Below, piece by piece: positions 8,670 through 16,245 of a DNA stretch of 64,000 bases. The translations under genes and the position numbers were made by a program. The number at the start of each line of letters is the position of its first letter. The first letter of the stretch is position 1. The stretch lies in assembly GCF_030908465.1 (NCBI RefSeq), contig NZ_CP133078.1, positions 248,001 through 312,000 on the forward strand, read 5' to 3'. The stretch is from Anaerotignum sp. MB30-C6 (GTDB lineage Bacteria > Bacillota > Clostridia > Lachnospirales > Anaerotignaceae). Below the pieces are notes generated by a model, which did not search any database, was not told the origin of the DNA, and was given only the letters and a program-made list of their open reading frames with translations.

Positions 8670-9425
8670 TTAAAAAAATAAATTTTGTGCATTTTTACTA
8701 GTAATTTCTGCCACCTTTTCAGGGGTTGTTTTCTTGATTTCAGCGATTTTATTTACAATAAATTCCAGATTCCTGGAGTCATTTCGCTTGCCACGGTTGG
8801 GTGCAGGGGATAGGTATGGACTGTCTGTCTCGATTAAAATTTTATCAAGTGGGACTGCCTCCACCACTTCCACTAGCTTTTTGGCATTTGGAAAGGTTAC
8901 AACCCCCCCAATGCCGATGTAAAAGCCCATTTTCGCATAGTCAACCGCCATTGGAGCTGCACCAGAGTAACAGTGGATTACACCACGACGAACGTTGCTG
9001 GACGCCATAATATCATAGGTTTCTTTGGATGCATCCCGTGAATGAATTATTACAGGTTTGTTAACAGATTCCGCAAGACGGAGTTGCTGACGGAACCAGA
9101 ATTGCTGCAATTCTCTGGGGTGCCTGTCGTAATAATAATCAAGGCCAATTTCCCCTATAGCAACTACTTTTTTATGTTCGGAGAGCCGACGGAGCTCTTC
9201 GATGGTTTGAGATGACATATTATACAATTCATGAGGATGAATTCCTACTGCGGCATAAAAATAATCATAACGCTCAGCAAGGCGAATGCCGTCCTTTGAG
9301 CTTCTGATATCACAGCCCACGTTTACCACGTAGTCTATACCGCAAGAGGGGAGAAGCCTCAAGAGCTCCTCCCGATCATTCTTGAATCGTCTGTCATCAA
9401 AATGTGCGTGAGATTCGAAATACAT
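8670..9425 (-). CDS. tatD: TatD-family metal-dependent DNase/deacylase
   Basis: TatD enzymes are TIM-barrel metal hydrolases with 3'-5' exonuclease or D-amino-acyl deacylase activity. The 251-residue protein has the N-terminal metal ligands ESHAHFDD (His6, His8), GEIGLDYY, IHSRDA, IHCYSG and the late ETDSPYL motif, all in order. Its ATG overlaps the metG stop by one base (TAATG), so it is translationally coupled to metG. The pair is conserved in Firmicutes. Confidence 0.95.
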   Translation of the reverse strand: MYFESHAHFDDRRFKNDREELLRLLPSCGIDYVVNVGCDIRSSKDGIRLAERYDYFYAAVGIHPHELYNMSSQTIEELRRLSEHKKVVAIGEIGLDYYYDRHPRELQQFWFRQQLRLAESVNKPVIIHSRDASKETYDIMASSNVRRGVIHCYSGAAPMAVDYAKMGFYIGIGGVVTFPNAKKLVEVVEAVPLDKILIETDSPYLSPAPNRGKRNDSRNLEFIVNKIAEIKKTTPEKVAEITSKNAQNLFF

Positions 9426-11407
9426 TAGCTAATGCCACTTCCGCTAGGGAATTCTTCCTTTTCTGTAGTCAAAAGACTCAAATTGCCGTTTCCGTCGTCG
9501 GCGCAAAGAATCATACCGTAGGATAGTTCACCCATCATTTTTCTTGGTTTTAAGTTATAGGCAACCACAACTTTTTTGCCTACCATTTCTTCTGGAGTAT
9601 ACCATGGTTTAATCCCAGAGAAGATCACTCTTTCTTCTTCCCCCAGTTTTACAATGTTGCGAAGAAGCTTTTTGGAGCCTTCTACAACGGAGCTAGCGAT
9701 GACTTCGCCAACTTTAAGTTGTACCTTGCAGAAATCGTCTATGGTAATTTCAGCAGGGTATTCGGGTTCATCATGTTTCTTTTTGTCTTCTTTCTTTTCT
9801 TCTTTTCCCTGATTTGCAACGGCGGTAGCCTGAGAAGCTTTAATTGCAGCTTCCAGCTCTGCCAATTCCTTTTTCATATCAATACGAGGGAAGAGGCTTT
9901 CGCCTTTTTCTACCTTTAACTCTTCAGGCAATAAGCCCCATTCTTTTGACATTTCCCAATCAATAATTTTGTTGCTGATGTTGTACTGTTTCCAGATTTT
10001 TTCGGGTGTGTTGGGAATAAAGGGCTGAATCAGGATAGAAATAATTCTTACGCTTTCGGCAACGTGGTACAAAGCGTTTGCCAATTCTCCTTTTTTCTCC
10101 TCATCCTTGCAAAGAATCCAAGGTTGTGTTTCATCAATATATTTGTTTGTTCTGCGAATTAAGTTCCAAATTTCAATTAAAGCATCGCTAAAGAACATTT
10201 TTTCCATAGCAGCTTCTACTTTTTCAGCAGTACCCACTGCCATGCCTTCTAACTCAGCATCGAAATTTGTTTTGGAACGTACATCAGGCAGCTGGCCGCC
10301 GAAATATTTTTCAATCATACCAACGGTTCTGGAAACCAGATTACCCAAGTCGTTTGCTAAGTCAGAGTTAATACGCTGAATCAAAGCTTCGTTATTAAAG
10401 TTACCGTCCTGTCCAAACGCAATTTCTCGCAGGAGGAAGTAACGGATAGAGTCTACGCCGTATTTTTCCACCAAAACGTTAGGGTCTACAACGTTACCAA
10501 CGGATTTAGACATTTTGCCGCCGTTGATAACCAACCAGCCATGGCCAAAAATTTTCTTAGGCAAAGGCAAGTTTAAGGCCATCAACATTGCAGGCCAAAT
10601 AATAGCGTGGAAACGTACGATTTCCTTTCCTACGACATGGATATCAGCGGGCCAGTATTTGCAGTATAAGCTGTCATCTTCAGAACCATAGCCTAAGGCA
10701 GTGATATAGTTGGAAAGAGCGTCAATCCAAACATACACAACATGGCCTGGGTCAAATTCAACGGGAACACCCCATTTAAAAGAGGTACGGGAAACCGCCA
10801 AGTCTTCCAAGCCTGGCCTTAGGAAGTTGTTAATCATTTCGTTTTGGCGTGTATTTGGCTGCAAGAATTCTGTGTTTTCTTCCATGTATTTCAAGATGCG
10901 ATCCTGATATTTGGAAAGACGGAAGAAATAGCTTTCTTCTTTTACCAACTCAACGTCACGGCCACAGTCGGGGCATTTGCCGTTTACCAACTGGTGCTCT
11001 GTAAAGAAGGATTCACAAGGAGTGCAGTACCAGCCTTCATAAGAGCTTTTATAAATATCTCCCTGATCATAAAGCTGTTTGAAAATTTTCTGAACCGCTT
11101 TTACATGATAATCATCGGTGGTACGGATGAATTTATCATAGGAAATATTTAATGTTTTCCAAAGTTCTTTGATACCCACAACGATATTGTCGATATATTC
11201 TTTTGGTTGCATTCCCTGGCTGTTTGCGATACGCTCTAATTTCTGACCGTGTTCGTCGGTTCCAGTTAAAAACATTACATCAAAGCCACGCAGTCTTTTG
11301 TAGCGGGCCATGGTATCTGTTGCTACGGTGCAATAGGAATGACCGATATGCAGCTTATCACTAGGATAATAAATGGGTGTGGTGATATAGAATTTTTCTT
11401 TTTCCAC
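9425..11407 (-). CDS. metG: Methionyl-tRNA synthetase
   Basis: MetG charges tRNA-Met. The 660-residue protein has HIGH at residues 20-23, a zinc knuckle region with CTPC and CPDC, the KMSKS loop near residue 300, and a C-terminal tRNA-binding (EMAP-II/Trbp111-like) domain after a Lys/Glu-rich linker. The start is GTG, supported by an AAGGAGAG site. A methionine T-box lies upstream, so expression should rise when uncharged tRNA-Met accumulates. Confidence 0.97.
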   Translation of the reverse strand: MEKEKFYITTPIYYPSDKLHIGHSYCTVATDTMARYKRLRGFDVMFLTGTDEHGQKLERIANSQGMQPKEYIDNIVVGIKELWKTLNISYDKFIRTTDDYHVKAVQKIFKQLYDQGDIYKSSYEGWYCTPCESFFTEHQLVNGKCPDCGRDVELVKEESYFFRLSKYQDRILKYMEENTEFLQPNTRQNEMINNFLRPGLEDLAVSRTSFKWGVPVEFDPGHVVYVWIDALSNYITALGYGSEDDSLYCKYWPADIHVVGKEIVRFHAIIWPAMLMALNLPLPKKIFGHGWLVINGGKMSKSVGNVVDPNVLVEKYGVDSIRYFLLREIAFGQDGNFNNEALIQRINSDLANDLGNLVSRTVGMIEKYFGGQLPDVRSKTNFDAELEGMAVGTAEKVEAAMEKMFFSDALIEIWNLIRRTNKYIDETQPWILCKDEEKKGELANALYHVAESVRIISILIQPFIPNTPEKIWKQYNISNKIIDWEMSKEWGLLPEELKVEKGESLFPRIDMKKELAELEAAIKASQATAVANQGKEEKKEDKKKHDEPEYPAEITIDDFCKVQLKVGEVIASSVVEGSKKLLRNIVKLGEEERVIFSGIKPWYTPEEMVGKKVVVAYNLKPRKMMGELSYGMILCADDGNGNLSLLTTEKEEFPSGSGIS

Positions 11408-11544
11408 TTTTGTCTCTCTCCTTTTTCATGTTATCAAAATGGTGGTACTTGTCCAATTTTTTGCTAAGGAAGCTTTTTATACAGCTTTTGTAAAGCACAA
11501 TCGTTTTTATTTGATAGGACTTCAAATAGCGAATTACTATGAAA

Positions 11545-11832
11545 TAAAAAAACCGTCCCTCATATTATACAAAGGACGGTTAATCACCGTGTTACCACCT
11601 TAATTTGTCTTTTTTTCGCAAAAAAGACCTCAATAGGTACAATCGTACCATTGCGCTTTAACGGGCGCACCCGTCGCAGCCTAAAGAATGAATCCTTCGG
11701 TGCGCAGCTCCAAGACCATGTTCAACGGTTGCCCCTGTACCTTTTCTCAGCTAAGGTAACACTTTACCTTTCAGGCTCTCTTTCACATAGCATGCCGTTT
11801 ACTCTTCTTTTCATAGCCAGTTTATCATATAA
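11545..11832 (-). promoter_or_regulatory. T-box riboswitch, methionine specificity
   Basis: On the minus strand the leader holds the T-box antiterminator core GGTGGTAACACGG (plus 11587-11599). Upstream is an AGAGAG stem I motif, and ATG sits in the specifier loop at plus 11717-11719. The T-box bulge is UGGU, which pairs with an ACCA tRNA end and so a discriminator A, as in tRNA-Met. A terminator overlaps the antiterminator. Specifier, discriminator and downstream metG agree. Confidence 0.93.
11546..11582 (-). terminator. T-box terminator of metG
   Basis: On the minus strand AACCGTCC...GGACGGTT forms a stem followed by seven U residues. Its 5' side shares bases with the end of the T-box sequence, so it competes with the antiterminator. 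Confidence 0.88.
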
Positions 11833-11836
11833 CAGG

Positions 11837-11865
11837 ATTTTACTATAACATTAAGAGATAGTCAA
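11837..11865 (-). promoter_or_regulatory. Promoter of the metG T-box leader
   Basis: TTGACT and TAAAAT on the minus strand are spaced by 17 bases and stand just before the first T-box helix. Confidence 0.7.
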
Positions 11866-11931
11866 TAAAAGAAGCCTTGAAATTCCACTTTTTCACGGAA
11901 TAGGGGCTTATTCAGGTGATTTAAAATCTCG

Positions 11932-11960
11932 GTCATCACTTTATGATGCAAAGTGATGAC
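11932..11960. repeat. Perfect 11-bp inverted repeat
   Basis: GTCATCACTTT and AAAGTGATGAC flank a seven-base loop. There is no T run on either side, so it is either a Rho-independent terminator lacking its tail or a protein-binding site between the aminopeptidase gene and the metG leader. Confidence 0.5.
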
Positions 11961-12075
11961 GCTAGCTGATGTTTCTCGCAAATGCTTATAGAAAAAAGTT
12001 CTTTGTCCTCTATTTCTTTCAAGAATGAGGGGGATTTGGGCAAGGCTCAAGGTTTTATTCATTCTAATTTTGTTA

Positions 12076-13191
12076 TTATTTCAATTTATCAGGGTTTAGA
12101 ACTTCCAGTTCAGGCAGAATAAAAATACCATCCTTACGAATGAGTATATCATCAAACCAAATTTCGCCGCCACCAAACTCGGGGGTCATTATCAAAACCA
12201 AATCCCAATGAATTGCAGATTGGTTACCGTTAGGTGCATCATCGTAGCAATTACCAGGGGTAAAATGAATACTACCACTGATTTTTTCGTCAAACAAAAT
12301 ATTGTTCATGGGTTTTGTAATAAAAGGATTCACACCAATGGCAAATTCCCCTACATATCTTGCACCCTCATCGGTATTAAAAATTTTTTCCAGACGTTCT
12401 TTGTCGTTACCATCCACCTCAATGATTTTACCATCTTTGAAAGTCAATTTTACCTGTTCGAATGTAAAGCTGTTATATTCAGAAGGGGTGTTATAGGTAA
12501 TAACGCCGTTAACAGAATTTCTAACGGGGGCGGTATAAACTTCCCCATCGGGGATGTTGCATCTACCAGCACATTTCACTGCGGGAATATCCTTAATGGA
12601 GAAGGTTAGGTCTGTATCTTTCGCCACAAGACGAACCTTATCGGTTTTATTCATCAGTTCAACTAAAGAATCCATAGCCTTACTCATTTTGCCGTAGTCT
12701 AAGTTACATACGTTAAAATAGAAATCTTCAAAGTCTTCTAAGCTGGTTTCGGCAGATTGAGCCATGGAGTTTGTGGGGTAACGCAGCACCACCCATTTTG
12801 TGCGAGGCACACGAATACCGTGATGTACAGGGTCAGTGTAAAGACGGTTTTGTAAATCAAGTTTCTCGTTGGGAACGTCAGCCTGTTCTTTCAGGTTATC
12901 TTCACCACGAACCCCGATGAAAGCATCCATTTGCTCCATCAAGCGGCTATCCACTTCAGCCATAATTTTTTGCTGTTCTTCCGTAGCCCCTAAAAGTAAT
13001 TCTCGTTCCAAAGAGTTTGTCATTACTTGTAAAAAAGGCGTAGCTCCAACTTTATAAACTTCCTTGATAATTTGTTTTACCAAAGGCGTGGGGTGAATCC
13101 CGTTGCAGTTGATGAGTATTTTTTCTCCTTTTTCTAGGCGGCAAGAATAGTTTACTAAATTATATGCTAATGTTTTTATTCTTTCATCCAT
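12076..13191 (-). CDS. M29-family aminopeptidase
   Basis: This is a metal-dependent leucyl-type aminopeptidase of the thermophilic M29 family, probably cytoplasmic. The 371-residue protein shows the dinuclear metal ligands in family order: IPDGEVYTAP (Glu), GEFAIG (Glu), GSIHFTPG (His), CYDDAPNG (Tyr) and IHWDLV (His, Asp). Length fits the family (about 370-410). AGGAG precedes ATG 13191. The gene is transcribed alone, with its own promoter at 13231-13259. Confidence 0.92.
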   Translation of the reverse strand: MDERIKTLAYNLVNYSCRLEKGEKILINCNGIHPTPLVKQIIKEVYKVGATPFLQVMTNSLERELLLGATEEQQKIMAEVDSRLMEQMDAFIGVRGEDNLKEQADVPNEKLDLQNRLYTDPVHHGIRVPRTKWVVLRYPTNSMAQSAETSLEDFEDFYFNVCNLDYGKMSKAMDSLVELMNKTDKVRLVAKDTDLTFSIKDIPAVKCAGRCNIPDGEVYTAPVRNSVNGVITYNTPSEYNSFTFEQVKLTFKDGKIIEVDGNDKERLEKIFNTDEGARYVGEFAIGVNPFITKPMNNILFDEKISGSIHFTPGNCYDDAPNGNQSAIHWDLVLIMTPEFGGGEIWFDDILIRKDGIFILPELEVLNPDKLK

Positions 13192-13230
13192 TTAAGTCAG
13201 CTCCTTTGTATTCAAATACTTACAGGTAGT

Positions 13231-13259
13231 ATTTTACACTTTTTTTGATATATATGCAA
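13231..13259 (-). promoter_or_regulatory. Promoter of the M29 aminopeptidase gene
   Basis: On the minus strand TTGCAT is followed after 17 bases by TAAAAT and then ACTACCTGTA. The same arrangement and the same ten bases occur in the promoter at 8634-8662. Confidence 0.55.
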
Positions 13260-13276
13260 AAAAAATGTACGGAAAA

Positions 13277-13306
13277 TTGACAAACATCTAAAAAAGCGGA
13301 TACAAT
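13277..13306 (+). promoter_or_regulatory. Promoter TTGACA-18-TACAAT
   Basis: A near-consensus sigma-A promoter points to the NifX-like/yqeG genes and leaves a leader of about 130 bases. Confidence 0.65.
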
Positions 13307-13440
13307 AACCTTAATGTTTTCATAGAGTAAGGAATTTAACATCATTAAAGGGTGGAAAATCATATAGTTTGAGAATAAAAAACGAAGCGTAGTACCGCTA
13401 CCATGTATAAGTTTTAAAAATCTTTGATTGGGGGGAAGTT

Positions 13441-13791
13441 TTGGTGCGTGTGGCAATACCCACAAGAGATGGAAGAATTGAGCCTGTTTTTTCAAGGGCA
13501 GAGGAATATACCATATATGATGTGGAAATTGAATTGGTGAAGTCAAAGGTAGTTGTACCTATTGGTAAAAAGGAGTTGGGTAATTTTTTAATGGACGAAG
13601 CCATAAACATAGTGATTTGCGGTAGAATTCGTTCGGGTTCTCGCAATGTTTTGCGTTTGAAGCGGGTGGAGTTGATTTATGGTGTAAGCGGTGAGGCCGA
13701 TGATATTATGATTCGGTACTTAAGCGGGGAACGACTAGGAGATATAGATGAAAATGCATTTTGGAGTAAAGATGTAGAAGGGTTGGAATGA
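13441..13791 (+). CDS. NifX/NifB-type dinitrogenase iron-molybdenum cofactor domain protein
   Basis: The 116-residue protein starts VRVAIPTRDGRIEPVFSRAEEYTIYDVE, the fold seen in the Nitro_FeMo-Co family of small cofactor-binding proteins. No other nitrogen fixation gene is nearby, so a role in nitrogenase is not implied; in Clostridia such proteins are often uncharacterised. The start is TTG 13441 or GTG 13444, both after GGGGGGAAG. It is followed one base later by yqeG, so the two are coupled. Confidence 0.75.
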   Translation: MVRVAIPTRDGRIEPVFSRAEEYTIYDVEIELVKSKVVVPIGKKELGNFLMDEAINIVICGRIRSGSRNVLRLKRVELIYGVSGEADDIMIRYLSGERLGDIDENAFWSKDVEGLE

Positions 13792-13792
13792 T

Positions 13793-14299
13793 ATGATTTT
13801 AGAACGTTTTTTTCCTGATATTTATGTGAAATCCGTTTATGAATTGCCAATTGAGAAGTTAAAGGCAATGGGTATCAAGGGCTTGGTGTTTGACATTGAT
13901 AATACTGTGGCCCCTTTTGATATTGCCGAGCCCGATGATGATTTAATGGAACTTTTTTTATATTTGAAAAAACAAGGGTTCCGTATTTGCATTCTTTCCA
14001 ATAATAATAGAAAGAGAGTTCAGTTATTTAATAAGAACTTGAAAACTTTGGCGGTGCATAAAGCGGGAAAACCAGGGGTAAGAAAACTAAAACTGGCTTT
14101 GAAAAAACTGAAATTATCACCGAAGCATACAGCGATTATTGGGGATCAAATTTTTACCGATATGTGGTGTGGGCATAAAGCAGGACTTATCTGTATTCTA
14201 ACGGCACCAATTTGCGATAGAGATCAGCTGGTTACAAAGGTAAAAAGAGGACTAGAGAAACAGGTATTAAAGGTATATTTTAAACGAGAAGGGAAATAA
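13793..14299 (+). CDS. yqeG: YqeG-family HAD phosphatase
   Basis: The 168-residue protein belongs to the HAD IIIA phosphatase family YqeG. VFDIDNTVAPFD holds the nucleophile Asp and the acid Asp, CILSNNN is motif II, KPGVRKLKLAL supplies the lysine, and IIGDQIFTDMWCG is motif IV. It starts one base after the NifX-like gene. In Bacillus the neighbour is a GTPase involved in ribosome assembly; here that GTPase is not adjacent. Confidence 0.9.
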   Translation: MILERFFPDIYVKSVYELPIEKLKAMGIKGLVFDIDNTVAPFDIAEPDDDLMELFLYLKKQGFRICILSNNNRKRVQLFNKNLKTLAVHKAGKPGVRKLKLALKKLKLSPKHTAIIGDQIFTDMWCGHKAGLICILTAPICDRDQLVTKVKRGLEKQVLKVYFKREGK

Positions 14300-14336
14300 A
14301 AAATAATAGAAAATACCCTATTTTATCAAGTTCTTA

Positions 14337-14365
14337 TTGAAATCTACGGGCTTTTCTATTAGAAT
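14337..14365 (+). promoter_or_regulatory. Promoter of efp
   Basis: TTGAAA and TAGAAT are spaced by 17 bases. The implied leader before efp is about 205 bases with several short hairpins and no recognised riboswitch. Confidence 0.55.
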
Positions 14366-14577
14366 ATAAAAGGATATGCTTATTTTTCAGAGAAGCAAGC
14401 ATGATAGGTTAACGGACGATGTAAGTATGCCATAAAATTAGTGTCTTACAAAAGAAAACAGAGGGAGTGAAACTCGACTGATTTCAAGGCGTTTACAACA
14501 CGCTGTCTGTTATAAATACAATTTTTTAAAAGTTGTAAGTCTATGACCGAAGTAATGATTTTGAGGAGGAAATACGA

Positions 14578-15141
14578 ATGATTTCTGCAGGTGATTTTAG
14601 AAATGGTGTAACAATGGAATACGAAGGCGCACCCTATGTGATTTTGGAATTCCAGCACGTAAAGCCTGGTAAAGGTGCGGCGTTTGTACGTACAAAAATT
14701 AAGAACTTAAAAACAGGGGCTGTTTTGGAAAAAACATTCAGACCTACTGAAAAGATGCCTAAGGCACATATTGACAGACAGGATATGCAGTACCTGTACA
14801 GCGATGGGGACTTGGTCCACTTCATGAATGCTGAAACCTTTGATCAGATTGCAATCAATGCTGACCAAGTAGGCGATGCATTAGAGTTTGTAAAAGAAAA
14901 TGAGGTTGTTAAAATTCTCTCCTATGGTGGTCAGGTTTTCGGTATCGAACCCCCTCTGTTTGTAGAGCTGAAAATTGCGGAAACAGAACCAGGCTTTGCT
15001 GGTAACACAGCACAGGGTGCTACAAAGCCTGCGAAGTTGGAAACAGGTGCACAGATTCAGGTTCCTTTATTCATCAACCAGGATGAAGTGGTTAAGATTG
15101 ATACAAGAACAGGCGAATATTTAGGTAGAGTAAGTTCCTAA
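14578..15141 (+). CDS. efp: Translation elongation factor P
   Basis: EF-P relieves ribosome stalling at polyproline stretches. The 187-residue protein has the usual three OB/KOW-type domains, with the tip lysine at residue 32 in KPGKGAAF. The C-terminal domain ends in the conserved [13 protein letters not shown] block. AGGAGG precedes the ATG. No modification enzyme (EpmA/YmfI) is visible nearby. Confidence 0.96.
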   Translation: MISAGDFRNGVTMEYEGAPYVILEFQHVKPGKGAAFVRTKIKNLKTGAVLEKTFRPTEKMPKAHIDRQDMQYLYSDGDLVHFMNAETFDQIAINADQVGDALEFVKENEVVKILSYGGQVFGIEPPLFVELKIAETEPGFAGNTAQGATKPAKLETGAQIQVPLFINQDEVVKIDTRTGEYLGRVSS

Positions 15142-15272
15142 TGATGAAGCGAATTTAATTTTCGTTGGGTTTAAGTGCCAACAAAAAACTATGGGTTAAT
15201 TTCTATGATTTTTATTCATAGTAGTTAGGTCTTTGATAAATCCTGAAAGTATTGAAAAGGGGGTTTTTTGAC

Positions 15273-15623
15273 ATGGAATACTTTGAAAAAAAAATCACTT
15301 ATCTTCGAGGTCTGTGTGATGGAAGCGGCTTTGACGAGGACAGCAAGGAAGGCAAGGTTTTTCACGGCATATTAGATGTATTAGATGATATGGCGTTTAT
15401 GCTGGAGACTTTCATGGATGACGAAGATATGGAATGTATGGGTGATTGCGAATGTGAAGGGGAAAATGAACCAATATTTTTCTATTCTTTCATCTGTCCA
15501 AACTGCGGCGAGGAAATTGACGTTGACGAGGTAACCATGGAAACGGAAACGGAAATTGGTTGTCCGAAATGTGGTAACGGCATTCCCATGGGAACTGCGG
15601 ATATAGATAAGCTAAAGTTTTAA
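15273..15623 (+). CDS. CD1247-type N-terminal domain / zinc-ribbon protein
   Basis: The 116-residue protein has an N-terminal helical part (YLRGLCDGSGFD...LDDMAFMLE) and an acidic centre. The C-terminal zinc ribbon has two cysteine pairs, CPNC and CPKC. Proteins of this make-up commonly follow efp in Clostridia; function is unknown. I chose ATG 15273 because AAAGGGGG lies nine bases before it. A terminator follows. Confidence 0.75.
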   Translation: MEYFEKKITYLRGLCDGSGFDEDSKEGKVFHGILDVLDDMAFMLETFMDDEDMECMGDCECEGENEPIFFYSFICPNCGEEIDVDEVTMETETEIGCPKCGNGIPMGTADIDKLKF

Positions 15624-15628
15624 AATAG

Positions 15629-15663
15629 AAAGGGGATCGGCAACGTGTCGATTCCCTTTTTTG
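15629..15663 (+). terminator. Intrinsic terminator after the zinc-ribbon gene
   Basis: AAGGGGATCG pairs with CGATTCCCTT and is followed by six T residues. Confidence 0.8.
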
Positions 15664-15749
15664 ATGTAAGAAATCTAATCTATTCTTGTCATCCTATATT
15701 TTCTATGATAAAATGAATAAAAATATTGCCGAGTAACTGAATTTTGATG

Positions 15750-16117
15750 TTCTCGGTAGATTTGCTACGCAAATATGCAAAGCCCATCCAAACCAAATAA
15801 GCAAGCTATTGCTTTGTCTGTGTATGCCTAGTTCCGCCATAAGAAAATGAACGAGACCAACAGCGGAGTACCTCAAACCAAGGAGTTCTCGGTAGATTTG
15901 CTATGCAAATAGGCAAAACTCATCCAAATCATCCAAGCAAGCTTGGGATTTGCCTGTGTATGCCTAATTTCTCCGTTTGATTAAGAATGATAACCAACAG
16001 CGGAGTACCTCGAACCAAGGAGTTCTTGGTAGACTTGCTACGCAACTAGGCAAGACCCATCCAAACCGCTCAAGCAAGCTTGCGATTTGTCTGAGCATGC
16101 CTAGTTTCTCAGCTATT
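15750..16117 (+). repeat. Three tandem copies of a ~136-bp repeat
   Basis: Copies begin at 15750, 15886 and 16023, each with TTCT(C/T)GGTAGA(T/C)TTGCTA. The period is 136-137 bases. Shared blocks include CCATCCAAA, CAAGC and ATGCCTA, and in the first two copies CAACAGCGGAGTACCTC. The third copy is cut short by the promoter of the antiporter leader. Each copy can fold, since TAGGCAA-type sequence faces TTTGCCT/TGCCTA. No reading frame runs through all copies. Confidence 0.88.
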
Positions 16118-16120
16118 GGG

Positions 16121-16126
16121 TATAAT
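16121..16126 (+). promoter_or_regulatory. -10 box of the fluoride-riboswitch transcript
   Basis: A perfect TATAAT stands about six bases before the riboswitch. The -35 position (about 16098-16103, TGCCTA) lies in the third repeat copy and is poor, so an activator or extended contacts may be needed. Confidence 0.55.
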
Positions 16127-16128
16127 AT

Positions 16129-16188
16129 TAGGGAATGAAGTTCTCCCTTGGGAAACCTAAACCGCTTTTTAAGCTGATGACTTCTGCT
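16129..16188 (+). promoter_or_regulatory. Fluoride riboswitch (crcB motif)
   Basis: The sequence follows the crcB motif closely: GGGAATGAAGTTCTCCC forms the first stem-loop, then AACCGC, then GCTGATGACTTCTGC. The loop bases GAAGT (16137-16141) can pair with ACTTC (16180-16184) to make the diagnostic pseudoknot. The downstream hairpin uses the same ACTTC bases, which gives a transcriptional ON switch with fluoride. Confidence 0.92.
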
Positions 16189-16219
16189 CATTTACAAGGC
16201 AGAGGTGTCAGCTTTTTTG
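16171..16219 (+). terminator. Fluoride-riboswitch terminator
   Basis: AAGCTGATGACTTCTGC pairs with GCAGAGGTGTCAGCTT and is followed by six T residues. It sequesters the 3' half of the aptamer, so aptamer and terminator exclude each other. Confidence 0.92.
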
Positions 16220-16245
16220 TTGCCTTTGCAAGAAAGGAGAAAAAA

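Noticed and set aside
11651-11848. 65-codon frame on the plus strand
   Set aside because: It lies antisense to the metG T-box leader and lacks a ribosome site.
11862-12062. 66-codon frame on the minus strand after the aminopeptidase
   Set aside because: No Shine-Dalgarno before its ATG, it contains the inverted repeat at 11932-11960 and runs into the metG promoter.
13441-13791. NifX-like gene as evidence for nitrogen fixation
   Set aside because: No nif structural or assembly gene is present; the fold is widespread in non-fixing Clostridia.
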